Positions 53,203 through 62,273 of a stretch of DNA of 64,000 bases are shown here, in pieces. A program made the position numbers and the translations under genes. The DNA is from Tissierella sp. (GTDB taxonomy: Bacteria; Bacillota; Clostridia; Tissierellales; Tissierellaceae), in contig NZ_JAVKTS010000005.1 in the NCBI RefSeq assembly GCF_031460495.1, positions 1-64,000 of the forward strand, read 5' to 3'. Positions within the stretch are counted from its first letter, which is position 1. Every line of letters begins with the position of its first letter. The notes beneath the pieces are model-generated. The model worked only from the letters and a program-made list of their open reading frames with translations. It had not been told where the DNA came from and did not search any database.

Positions 53203-54993
53203 ATGTTAATAATAACCAAGTTTTTATTGAAAAAAATATTCCAATATGATAAGGCTATGATACCTATTATGATTTCATATACCTTATTAGCCACAATACA
53301 GCCATTTATATGGATACTTGTACCTACTAAAGTTATATCATTATCAGATAGTGGAGATATGAAGAGTATCTTGTTTTATATTTTAGCCGGGGGAATAGTT
53401 TCTATTATTTCAGTAATTATTTTATCTTTTTTTATAGGTAACTTTAGAATGAGGGCAAATAGTGTAAGATATCATTTAATACGAGATTTATCTGCATACT
53501 CCTTAGCTATGCCATATGAAAATCTCCTAGATCCTAATCACTTATCAAAAATACAGTTGGCAGAAGAAGCCATAAGAAGCCCTAGGAGAGGTATCATGGG
53601 AATACTAAATATTTCCTTAAGATTGATTGGAAATATATTAGCTTCTCTAGGACTTTTAGGATTGATGTCAACACTTTCTCCTTGGATTATGTTGTTGATA
53701 TTTATATTGGTAATGGCTCAATTTTATTTTAGAATAGAGGCAGATAGGTTTAATCGTAATAGCAGAGACAGTGTATCAGATGCAGAACGGAAATATTTTA
53801 AAACTACAGATTTAATGAAAGAGCCAGACTATGCTAAGGATATTAGAATATACTCTCTAATAGATATTATGGAGACTTATGCCAGAGAGAATTTGGAAGT
53901 CTTGAAAAACATAATTTCAAAATCAGAGAAAAAATATACTAAAGCTGAGATCATAGAAGCTTTTTTAAATATAATAAGAGATTTAACTATATTTACATAT
54001 ATTTCCTATATGCTTTTAGAAGGTAAAATAGAAGTTTCTAAGTTTTTTCTTTATACAACAGGAACTATATCTTTAGTTACTATACTACAAGAAATGCTAA
54101 AGCAAATGGCGGAGATCTTTGTATATACAAAAGGTGTAAAAGCATATATGGAATTATTGGAATCTCCAACTATAGTTGAGGACAAAGATGATATTCAAAT
54201 AAGAGAAAAGGTAGACAAAGAATCACTTACAATAGAAATAAAAGATCTAGTATTTAGCTATCCAAATTCAAATGAGAATATATTAGATAAATTAAATCTA
54301 ACTATAAATTCTGGAGAAAAATTAGCTTTAGTTGGAGAAAATGGAGCTGGGAAAAGTACATTGATAAAAATACTATGCAAACTATATAAACCTACATCAG
54401 GAAATATATACATAAATGGAGTAGACATAAATGAAATACCAGAGTTTATATATTGGGATTTAGTGGGAGTAGTTTTTCAAGATGCTTTGTTATTGCCATT
54501 TTCAATAAAAGAGAATATTGGATTAACTAAAGATATAGACAAAGAAAAGTTGATGAAATCCATAAATGATGCAGACTTAAATCATATAGTTTCAAAGATG
54601 CAAAATGGAGTAGATACTATACTTTTAAGGACATTAGATGACGAGGGTATAGATTTATCTGGAGGTCAAAGACAGAAATTGTACTTAGCCAGAGCTATAT
54701 ATAAAAGAAATAGGCTTTTAATGCTAGATGAGCCTACATCTGCATTGGATCCTCTCGCTGAAGCAGAGCTATATGAAAAATATAATATACTAAGTAAAGG
54801 AAAAACAAGTATATATATCTCTCATAGATTAGCCAGTACAAAATTTTGTGATAGAGTAGCTTATATAAAAGATGGGAAAATATTAGAAATAGGAACCCAT
54901 GATGAGCTTATGGACCTAGGTGGAGAATACAACAAAATATTTAATATCCAAAGTAAATACTATAAAAACATTGATGAAATGGAGGCTATATAA
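53203..54993 (+). CDS. ABC exporter half-transporter, first subunit
   Basis: A 596-residue fusion of a six-helix membrane domain (about 1-330) with an ATPase domain. Walker A is GENGAGKST, signature LSGGQRQK, Walker [13 protein letters not shown], and the H-loop ISHRLAS. The ATG at 53203 follows GGGGGG; a longer frame lacks a site. The next gene starts one base after its stop and encodes a similar half-transporter, so they likely form a heterodimer. Drugs, lipids or peptides may be exported; no substrate gene is adjacent. Confidence 0.88.
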   Translation: MLIITKFLLKKIFQYDKAMIPIMISYTLLATIQPFIWILVPTKVISLSDSGDMKSILFYILAGGIVSIISVIILSFFIGNFRMRANSVRYHLIRDLSAYSLAMPYENLLDPNHLSKIQLAEEAIRSPRRGIMGILNISLRLIGNILASLGLLGLMSTLSPWIMLLIFILVMAQFYFRIEADRFNRNSRDSVSDAERKYFKTTDLMKEPDYAKDIRIYSLIDIMETYARENLEVLKNIISKSEKKYTKAEIIEAFLNIIRDLTIFTYISYMLLEGKIEVSKFFLYTTGTISLVTILQEMLKQMAEIFVYTKGVKAYMELLESPTIVEDKDDIQIREKVDKESLTIEIKDLVFSYPNSNENILDKLNLTINSGEKLALVGENGAGKSTLIKILCKLYKPTSGNIYINGVDINEIPEFIYWDLVGVVFQDALLLPFSIKENIGLTKDIDKEKLMKSINDADLNHIVSKMQNGVDTILLRTLDDEGIDLSGGQRQKLYLARAIYKRNRLLMLDEPTSALDPLAEAELYEKYNILSKGKTSIYISHRLASTKFCDRVAYIKDGKILEIGTHDELMDLGGEYNKIFNIQSKYYKNIDEMEAI

Positions 54994-54994
54994 T

Positions 54995-56764
54995 ATGAAA
55001 AGTAAGTTTAAATTATTGCCACTTTTTCTAAAGGATGTTTCAAAGGATTATAAATTTATGTTTCCACTAACTGTAGTAAAAGCTATATTTGAAGGATTAC
55101 ATCCTCTTATAAATATAATAATACCAAAATATATATTGGATGAATTGATAAATGCTAAGAGAATAGATGTAGTTGGAAAATATATAATTATACTTGCTTT
55201 AGGAAACCTTATATTTAAAATAATAATAAGTATATCAAAGCATCAATTAGAGATATATTCTAGCTCAATCTATTATGATGTATCTAGAAGAATTGGAGTA
55301 AAGGCAAGTAAGATAGATATACAGGTAATGGAGAGAAAAAGCACATTAGATCTTTTTGAAAGGGCAAGATATGGGTCATATAATATACAAAGTTTTATAG
55401 AAAGCATAAGTATGACAATAGCTTCCATTATAACCATTATCAGTACAATTGGAATATTGGTATCAAATGATTGGCGTTTAATTCTAGTAATTATTATATC
55501 TAATATATTGACCATACTCTGTTTTAATAAAATAAAAGAATTGGACATCGATTTTGAAAAGAGAAATGCTCCATTAAATAGAAAGTATGGATATTTTGCA
55601 AATATAGCAAACGACTTTAGATTTGCAAAGGATATAAGATTATATAAGGCAAATAAATTTCTCTTATATAAAGCCAAGGAAGTTATGGATGGAATATTAA
55701 AAATAAACTTTGCATACATGAATAAACATGGATTTTTTTCTGGTATAGCACAGGCTATAGTACAGGTTCAAATAATAATAACATTTATCTTATTGTCTAT
55801 AAGTTTAGTGGGAAAGAAAATTACAGTAGGTTCCTTTACAATGTTATATGGTGCAGCAAATCAACTGGGTAATTCTTTTAAAAATTTGATAGAAGCATAT
55901 ACTTCACTCATAACTCTAGGCTATAATATTGAGCCATATTATGAATTTCTAGCATTAGAAGAAGTAGACAATAATGACTTAGAAGAAAAACATGTAGGTG
56001 AGTCTATTACTATAGAGTTTAAAAATGTAAGTTTTAAATATCCAAATAGAGAAGATTATGTGTTTGAAAATCTAAGTTTTAAAGTAAGCCCAAAGGAAAC
56101 ATTAGCTATAGTAGGAAAAAATGGAGCAGGAAAAACCACTATCATAAAACTTATCTGCAGATTATACAAGCCACAAGAAGGGAAAATCTATATAAATGGA
56201 ATAGATATTGAAGAATTTCCTACAGACCAATATAGAAAGTTTTTAGGTGTAGTATTTCAAGATTTTAAGCTAATACCAGTTCAGGTTTGTGAAAATATAA
56301 TGTGTAAAAAAGATGATGAGATAAACGAATCTGATGTAAAAATAGCATGGGAAAAGTTAGAAGAAACAGGTATAAAGCAATGGTTGAAAAATCAAAGTAG
56401 TGGACTAAAAAGCTATATAACTAAAATTTATGATAAAAATGGCTTGCTACCATCAGGTGGACAGGAACAAAAAATAGCTATTTCAAGAGCATTGGCTAAG
56501 GAGGGACATATTATAATCCTTGATGAGCCTACAGCAGCATTAGATCCAAAAAGTGAAGAAGAAGTATTTGAAAACCTAATAAAACTTACAAAGGGAAAGA
56601 CTTCTTTGTTCATTTCCCATAGACTTTCCAGCACAAGAATAGCAGATAGAATAATAGTGCTAGACAAAGGGAAAATAATAGAAGAAGGGGATCACAATCA
56701 ATTAATAAATGAAGACGGACTCTATGCAAATATGTATAAGATACAAGCTCGTCAATATATATAG
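54995..56764 (+). CDS. ABC exporter half-transporter, second subunit
   Basis: A 589-residue six-helix plus ATPase protein. Walker A is GKNGAGKTT, Walker B IIILDEPTAALD and H-loop ISHRLSS. The signature reads LPSGGQEQK, with Pro-Ser replacing the usual Leu-Ser start, while the partner has a canonical signature, so the two ATP sites are probably unequal. The ATG at 54995 has GGAGG in the end of the preceding gene, indicating translational coupling. It is the last gene before a terminator. Confidence 0.88.
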   Translation: MKSKFKLLPLFLKDVSKDYKFMFPLTVVKAIFEGLHPLINIIIPKYILDELINAKRIDVVGKYIIILALGNLIFKIIISISKHQLEIYSSSIYYDVSRRIGVKASKIDIQVMERKSTLDLFERARYGSYNIQSFIESISMTIASIITIISTIGILVSNDWRLILVIIISNILTILCFNKIKELDIDFEKRNAPLNRKYGYFANIANDFRFAKDIRLYKANKFLLYKAKEVMDGILKINFAYMNKHGFFSGIAQAIVQVQIIITFILLSISLVGKKITVGSFTMLYGAANQLGNSFKNLIEAYTSLITLGYNIEPYYEFLALEEVDNNDLEEKHVGESITIEFKNVSFKYPNREDYVFENLSFKVSPKETLAIVGKNGAGKTTIIKLICRLYKPQEGKIYINGIDIEEFPTDQYRKFLGVVFQDFKLIPVQVCENIMCKKDDEINESDVKIAWEKLEETGIKQWLKNQSSGLKSYITKIYDKNGLLPSGGQEQKIAISRALAKEGHIIILDEPTAALDPKSEEEVFENLIKLTKGKTSLFISHRLSSTRIADRIIVLDKGKIIEEGDHNQLINEDGLYANMYKIQARQYI

Positions 56765-56778
56765 GATAAACTAATAAG

Positions 56779-56806
56779 TCCAGTCTTAGTTAAGACTGGA
56801 TTTGTT
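56779..56806 (+). terminator. Terminator after the ABC exporter pair
   Basis: TCCAGTCTTA pairs perfectly with TAAGACTGGA across GT, followed by TTTGTTG. Confidence 0.85.
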
Positions 56807-56865
56807 GATTGATAGCCATTTAACAATTATTACCATGTATAATCCGTGAAAACATACATAAATAC

Positions 56866-56922
56866 TCAAAATCACTCATCAAAATATTCAAAAAACTACA
56901 AAATGCTCAAAAACATTCAGAA
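56866..56922 (+). promoter_or_regulatory. Phased A-tract/TCAAAA repeats upstream of agcS
   Basis: TCAAAA-like words start at 56866, 56879, 56888, 56898 (ACAAAA), 56907 and 56917 (TCAGAAA), mostly 9-10 bases apart. The spacing, near one DNA turn, would bend the helix. It may act as an UP-like element or a repeated operator. A TATAAT-like box lies at about 56953-56958. Confidence 0.4.
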
Positions 56923-56990
56923 AGTTACTAGACGAAAACGACAAATATTGATATAATGATATCAAATACTAAGAAGGGAGTGTATAAAAA

Positions 56991-58379
56991 ATGTCTATAA
57001 TAGAGAATTTTGTAACCGCAACAAATGCAATTTTATGGGATTATATTCTTGTTTTTGGACTCGTTGGCGTAGGTATTTATTTTTCATTTCGACTAGGATT
57101 TCCGCAAATCACTCGCTTTGGTTATGCAGCTAAAAAGGTGTTTGGTGGAATATTCAAGAAAGAAGAGAGCAAAGAAGGAAGTATGTCATCTTTCCAAGCA
57201 CTAGCTACATCAATAGCTGCTCAAATTGGTACTGGAAACGTAGCAGGGGTAGCAACTGCAATTACACTAGGTGGGGCAGGAGCTATTTTCTGGATGTGGG
57301 TATCTGCATTCCTTGGAATGGCAACAATATTTGTTGAAGCGACTCTTGCACAGAAATATCGTGAGAGAGATGCAGATGGGCAACTAGTAGGAGGACCAGC
57401 GTATTATATTAAGAATGGATTAGGTTCTAAGACATTAGCAGCATTCTTTGCTGTAGCTCTTATTCTAGCATTAGGTTTCATAGGAAATATGGTTCAATCT
57501 AATTCAATTGCAGATGCAGTGAGTAGAGCTTTTAATATTCCTCAATTAGGAGTTGGAGTAGTATTAGCTATTATTGCTGGTCTAATCTTTGTTGGTGGAA
57601 TGAAGAGAATTGCGTCATTTGCAGAGTTTGTAGTTCCTATAATGGCAGCAGTTTATATACTTGGTACAATTGTAGTATTAATAGTATTTAGAGAAGGTGT
57701 ATTGTCTGTATTAAGAGATATATTCCTAGGAGCATTTAATCCTTCAGCAATTATGGGTGGAGTAGCTGGAGCAACTATTAGACAGGTAGTTAGATACGGA
57801 GTTGCTAGAGGACTTTTCTCAAACGAAGCAGGTATGGGTTCCACACCAAACTCCCATGCTGTTGCAGATGTGGCTCACCCAGCAGAGCAAGGTTTATCTG
57901 CTATGATAGCAGTATTTATAGATACTATGTTAGTATGTACAGCTACAGCTGTAGCTATTTTAGTAACAGGGGCTCATACATTGGGGCTAGAAGGAGTAGC
58001 AGTAACTCAAGAAGCATTTAATATTGCTTTTGGTCCTGTAGGTCAAAAATTCTTGGCAGTTTGTCTAACATTCTTTGCCTTTACAACAGTTGTAGGATGG
58101 TATTATTTTGGTGAGAGTAATGTTAGGTTTTTATTTAAAGGAAAAAATTCAATCAAAGTATATCAATTAATCGTATTAGCATTTATCGTATTAGGATCTT
58201 ACCAAAAAGTAGATTTTGTATGGAATGTTGCAGATATGTTCAATGGATTCATGGTTATTCCTAACTTAATTGGTATATTCCTTCTATTCAAACATGCTAA
58301 GGGAATTTTAGATGACTATGATAATCAAATAGCTAAGGGTGAGAAGTTACATTTTGATTATACTTTCGAAAAGAAATAG
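56991..58379 (+). CDS. Sodium:alanine/glycine symporter, AgcS family
   Basis: A 462-residue Na+-coupled carrier with about 11 membrane segments. The signature region IGTGNVAGVATAITLGGAGAIFWMW and the later FSNEAGMGSTPNSHA are diagnostic of the family. It imports alanine or glycine, both Stickland substrates. GAAGGGAG precedes the ATG. It stands alone between terminators. Confidence 0.93.
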   Translation: MSIIENFVTATNAILWDYILVFGLVGVGIYFSFRLGFPQITRFGYAAKKVFGGIFKKEESKEGSMSSFQALATSIAAQIGTGNVAGVATAITLGGAGAIFWMWVSAFLGMATIFVEATLAQKYRERDADGQLVGGPAYYIKNGLGSKTLAAFFAVALILALGFIGNMVQSNSIADAVSRAFNIPQLGVGVVLAIIAGLIFVGGMKRIASFAEFVVPIMAAVYILGTIVVLIVFREGVLSVLRDIFLGAFNPSAIMGGVAGATIRQVVRYGVARGLFSNEAGMGSTPNSHAVADVAHPAEQGLSAMIAVFIDTMLVCTATAVAILVTGAHTLGLEGVAVTQEAFNIAFGPVGQKFLAVCLTFFAFTTVVGWYYFGESNVRFLFKGKNSIKVYQLIVLAFIVLGSYQKVDFVWNVADMFNGFMVIPNLIGIFLLFKHAKGILDDYDNQIAKGEKLHFDYTFEKK

Positions 58380-58409
58380 TATAACTTCATATCATATAAT
58401 TTTAGTACA

Positions 58410-58440
58410 AAAAGACCAAAGTGATTAACTTTGGTCTTTT
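58410..58440. terminator. Bidirectional terminator
   Basis: AAAAGACCAAAGT pairs perfectly with ACTTTGGTCTTTT around five bases. It serves agcS and the converging response regulator gene. Confidence 0.9.
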
Positions 58441-59040
58441 CTATATCTTATAATAATATATTGCAAGCTGTGTCCTGTCCCTTAGGGACAGTTTCTCAAG
58501 CATATTGGAAATATAGTTTCTAACTGTTCCTTCACTTAAATAAAGTTTTTCAGCAATTTCCTTATTATTCAAACCCTCTGCAACTAAAAGTAATATATCA
58601 AATTCTCTATCGGATAAATCAGAGTGTAGATTCTTCTTAGAAGGTATCTGAATATTAGATACAATTTTTGAATCGAATACCAGATTTCCAGAATAAACTG
58701 CATTAATTGCAGGGATGATACCACTAATATTTTGTTTTAATATATAACCTTTGCAGCCTAAGGAAAGGGCTGATGAAATATATTCATCATCTTGGAAGGT
58801 AGTGATTAATAGTATTTTTGCATTAGGATCTATCTTTAATATTTCTTCAGTTGCTTCTATTCCATTCATCTTCTCCATTCTTATGTCCATCAAAATCAAA
58901 TCTGGTTTATATTCATTATAAAGCTGAACTGCTTCCCTACCATCATGACCTACAGCCAAGACATCTATTCCGCTGGCGATTACAATTGTTTTTAAGGAAT
59001 TTACTACTAAATAATCATCATCTACAATTATAACTTTCAT
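58441..59040 (-). CDS. NarL/LuxR-type response regulator (LnrK-like)
   Basis: A 199-residue regulator. The receiver begins VIIVDDDYLV and has the phosphoacceptor Asp in DLILMDIRMEKMNG. The LuxR helix-turn-helix is SDREFDILLLVAEGLNNKEIAEKLYLSEGTVRNYISNML. It is paired with the kinase gene upstream (five-base gap). With the divergent ABC-2 exporter it forms the same set as Bacillus LnrJK-LnrLMN. Confidence 0.92.
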   Translation of the reverse strand: MKVIIVDDDYLVVNSLKTIVIASGIDVLAVGHDGREAVQLYNEYKPDLILMDIRMEKMNGIEATEEILKIDPNAKILLITTFQDDEYISSALSLGCKGYILKQNISGIIPAINAVYSGNLVFDSKIVSNIQIPSKKNLHSDLSDREFDILLLVAEGLNNKEIAEKLYLSEGTVRNYISNMLEKLSLRDRTQLAIYYYKI

Positions 59041-59045
59041 TTATA

Positions 59046-60089
59046 TCACCCTTTCATTAAAGTCATATGTATCTTAAATCCATCATTAAATTCATAATTT
59101 AAAAAACCATTATATTTAGTAGCTATTTCTTTCATGGAAAGAAGTCCTATTCCATTATCTAAAACATCATCAGTATTATCAAATTGACTACCATTATCCT
59201 TTACTATGATGGAATAGAACTTAGGCTGATTAAGCAATGATATTCTAAGGATTGTTGCATTAGAATGTTTAATACAATTTGTAATGGCTTCTCTGACTAC
59301 AGACAAAATATCAAATTTCAAATCATAAGGTAATTCATCATCGATTTTATAAATAAGCTCTATATCAATATTGCTTATTTCACCACAGAGGCTTTCGATT
59401 CGGCTTTCCAAATCAAGGGATTCATTGTATAAATTATGAATACTTTTTCTTATATCACTCATTCCATTGTCCAAGGTATTTTGTAATAAATTCAAACCTT
59501 CCCCCACATTGCTATCAGAAATTATCTTTAGAGCTTCAACTTGCAAAATACTACTACTTATAGCATGGCCTATTGAATCGTGAAGCTCCCTTGCAATTCT
59601 ATTTCTTTCTGTAAGTATGGCAATATGGATATTTTTTTCTCTGTCTATTTTCAATTGCTCATTGTATTTTTTTAAATAAATAGCATCTTCTTTTAATTCA
59701 TCTCTAACTGTTTTATTTTCAATTAAAAACACATTATATCTTTTCCTTACAATAGAAAGGTAAAGAGATATCATGGCGACTAATATGTTTATTATGGAAA
59801 ACTCAATTAGAATCAATGGTATAGCAAAAAGTGTATACAAATTAAAATCCAAATATATATTGTATAGAATTAAAGGCAGGTAATAGATGAATAAGGAATC
59901 ATATAAACATAGGGCTATAAATACAAAACTTATAACTAGCCTTATTTTCTTGTGTGAAAGTAAATCTAGGCATAGAGAAATAATTAGAGATGTAAGGAAA
60001 TAGAAAACTAAATCCATTGTAGGGTTTATTTTATATGTATTATACAAGCAAAATAGGATAATAAATGACTTTTCTATAAATCTTCTCAC
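59046..60089 (-). CDS. HisKA_3-type sensor histidine kinase (LnrJ-like)
   Basis: A 347-residue kinase with about five N-terminal membrane helices and no large external domain, suggesting it senses within the membrane. The dimerisation motif is RNRIARELHDSIGHAISS with the phosphoacceptor His, followed by an ATPase domain (REAITNCIKHSNA, DNGIGLLSMKEI). The GTG start at 60089 has GGGAGGG six bases upstream; a ten-codon extension is unlikely. Its signal is likely an antibiotic or membrane stress, by analogy. Confidence 0.9.
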   Translation of the reverse strand: MRRFIEKSFIILFCLYNTYKINPTMDLVFYFLTSLIISLCLDLLSHKKIRLVISFVFIALCLYDSLFIYYLPLILYNIYLDFNLYTLFAIPLILIEFSIINILVAMISLYLSIVRKRYNVFLIENKTVRDELKEDAIYLKKYNEQLKIDREKNIHIAILTERNRIARELHDSIGHAISSSILQVEALKIISDSNVGEGLNLLQNTLDNGMSDIRKSIHNLYNESLDLESRIESLCGEISNIDIELIYKIDDELPYDLKFDILSVVREAITNCIKHSNATILRISLLNQPKFYSIIVKDNGSQFDNTDDVLDNGIGLLSMKEIATKYNGFLNYEFNDGFKIHMTLMKG

Positions 60090-60189
60090 GAAAAACCCTC
60101 CCCGATTAAGGATTAGCATTAAACAATATATGGAAATAGTGATGTTAAACTAATTATACTAATATTAATTACAAAATACAATTTTTATG

Positions 60190-60201
60190 TGACAAATGTC
60201 A
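60190..60201. promoter_or_regulatory. Palindrome TGACA-AA-TGTCA before the exporter genes
   Basis: A perfect 5+5 dyad with a two-base centre lies 83 bases before the ATPase start, in the divergent region shared with the two-component genes. NarL-fold regulators bind such short dyads. It is the best candidate operator for the adjacent regulator. Confidence 0.5.
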
Positions 60202-60283
60202 TACTATATTGTGATTCTATACACTGGAATAAAGACTTCTGAATTCATATAATTAAGGTAAGATGAAATAAGGAGTGATATCA

Positions 60284-61216
60284 ATGGTAGTAAAGGTAAA
60301 TAATTTAGTGAAAAGATATAAAGAGTTAATAGCCCTTGACCATTTCAACATGGAAGTTGAAGAGGGGGAGATATTGGGACTATTAGGGCCTAATGGATGT
60401 GGTAAAACTACTGCAATAAACTGTATTCTTTCATTATTAAGTTTTGACAAGGGTGAAATAGAGATATTTGGAAAGAAAATGACACCAAACTCCTATGACC
60501 TGAAGAAGCAAATAGGTATAGTACCTCAAGAGGTTTCAGTGTTTGAGAATCTTACAGTAAAGGAAAATATTGATTATTTTTGTGGACTTTATATAGAAGA
60601 CAAAAACTTGAGACAACAATATGTAGAAGAGGCAATAGACTTTGTAGGTTTAAAGGATTATGTTAAATTCTTTCCTAAAAAGTTAAGTGGAGGACTAAAG
60701 AGAAGATTAAATATAGCTTGTGGTATAGCACATAAACCCAAGTTGATTTTTCTTGATGAACCTACTGTGGCAGTAGATGCCCAAAGTAGAAATTTTATTT
60801 TGGATGGAATAAAAAAGTTAAATAAAGAAGGTAGCACAATTATTTATACTACTCATTACCTAGAGGAAGCAGAAATGCTATGTAAGAGAATTATCATTAT
60901 GGACAATGGGAAAAACCTAGTATCTGGAACTAATGAGGAATTAAAAGCTATGATAGCTACAACTGAAAAAATAGTAGTTGGATTTTTGACTACAGAAGAT
61001 GAAACTATTCAAAAAATGAGCAAATTACCTCATGTATTAGACATAGAAAAAAGAGAAGATGATTATATTATTAAGTTTGAAAATGGTCTAAATAATTTGT
61101 CTAATCTATTGGACTATATAAAAGAAAACAATTTAACCTATACAAAGCTATATAGTCAATTACCTACATTAAATGATGTATTCTTAGAGTTGACAGGGAA
61201 GGAGCTTAGGGATTGA
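60284..61216 (+). CDS. ABC-2 exporter ATPase (LnrL-like)
   Basis: A 310-residue ATPase: Walker A GPNGCGKTT (35-43), signature LSGGLKRRLN, Walker B LIFLDEPTVAVD, H-loop TTHYLEEAE. The C-terminal 80 residues form the extra domain of drug-export ATPases of the DRA/CcmA type. The ATG at 60284 has AAGGAG upstream; an in-frame GTG nine bases earlier overlaps that site. It is the first gene of a three-gene exporter operon. Confidence 0.92.
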   Translation: MVVKVNNLVKRYKELIALDHFNMEVEEGEILGLLGPNGCGKTTAINCILSLLSFDKGEIEIFGKKMTPNSYDLKKQIGIVPQEVSVFENLTVKENIDYFCGLYIEDKNLRQQYVEEAIDFVGLKDYVKFFPKKLSGGLKRRLNIACGIAHKPKLIFLDEPTVAVDAQSRNFILDGIKKLNKEGSTIIYTTHYLEEAEMLCKRIIIMDNGKNLVSGTNEELKAMIATTEKIVVGFLTTEDETIQKMSKLPHVLDIEKREDDYIIKFENGLNNLSNLLDYIKENNLTYTKLYSQLPTLNDVFLELTGKELRD

Positions 61217-61217
61217 T

Positions 61218-62273
61218 ATGAAAAAGTTATTTAGAAATTGTATATATCAAGGGAAAAATTTATTTAGAGATAAGGGTTTTCTTTTCTGGAGTTTATTCTA
61301 TCCATTGATAATGGCAGTGTTTTTCTATACAGCATTTAATGGAATCATTAACATAGAGCTAGAGAAAATAGATGTAGGCATAAAAGCTGAAAACCCTATA
61401 TCATTTATATTGGAAGAAATTGAATTTATTAATCTTCATAAGGTCTCTGAAGACGATGTAGTAGAAAAACTAGATAATGAAGAAATTCAAGGATTTATAG
61501 ATAATGATCTAAATTTATTAGTCAGTAAATCGGGAATCAATCAAACCATAGTTAAGGAAATCCTTGACCAAATAAAACAGATGGGAAAATTAGATGTTCC
61601 AATGGAGAACTTTGACTTTTCTGTAGATTATGTTGAAGATAAAAATCAAAAGGCTGATTCAATAATTATTATATTTTATACATTGATTGCAATGGTTTCC
61701 ACCTATGGAGTTTTTTCTGGGATTGAAACTGTAAGCTTAATCCAAGCAAATTTAACAAATGTAGGTAAGAGAATCAACATTACCCCTCTTAGAAAGAATG
61801 ATTTTCTATTTGCAGGAGTCCTAGTCTCATTGATTATAAATATGCTTTCCAATGCAATATTGCTTATTTTTATAAAATATATTCTAAAAGTTGATTTATT
61901 CACAGAAATGAACTATAGTGCTATTTTTATAATAATTGGGAACTTATTTGGAGTAGCTCTCGGAATATTCGTTGGCGCATCTAATAAGCAAAGCACAAAT
62001 GTAAAGATGATTTTAGGGGTTATTGTTACATTGTTTCTTTCGTTTTTAGCAGGAATGATGTCACCAGATATAAAGATATTAATAGAAGAAAAATTTCCGA
62101 TAGTTGCAGAATTAAATCCTATTAGTATAATAACTAATAATTTATATAGAATAAATCTACTACAAAACACTGATGGAGCAGTGAAAGGAATAGTTTCCTT
62201 ATCTTCTTATTGCATAATTTTAATCCTTTTATCCTATATATTTTTAAGGAGGAAGACCTATGACAGTATATAA
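61218..62273 (+). CDS. ABC-2 exporter permease (LnrM-like)
   Basis: A 351-residue permease. One N-terminal membrane helix (LFWSLFYPLIMAVFFYTAF), a 120-residue external domain, then five C-terminal helices with NPISIITNNLYRINLL before the last one. This is the topology of ABC-2 drug exporters. It starts one base after the ATPase gene and overlaps the next gene by 14 bases. Confidence 0.9.
   Translation: MKKLFRNCIYQGKNLFRDKGFLFWSLFYPLIMAVFFYTAFNGIINIELEKIDVGIKAENPISFILEEIEFINLHKVSEDDVVEKLDNEEIQGFIDNDLNLLVSKSGINQTIVKEILDQIKQMGKLDVPMENFDFSVDYVEDKNQKADSIIIIFYTLIAMVSTYGVFSGIETVSLIQANLTNVGKRINITPLRKNDFLFAGVLVSLIINMLSNAILLIFIKYILKVDLFTEMNYSAIFIIIGNLFGVALGIFVGASNKQSTNVKMILGVIVTLFLSFLAGMMSPDIKILIEEKFPIVAELNPISIITNNLYRINLLQNTDGAVKGIVSLSSYCIILILLSYIFLRRKTYDSI

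Noticed and set aside
53203-56764. Lantibiotic or bacteriocin export locus
   Set aside because: No precursor peptide, modification enzyme, protease domain or immunity gene was seen on either strand around the exporter pair.
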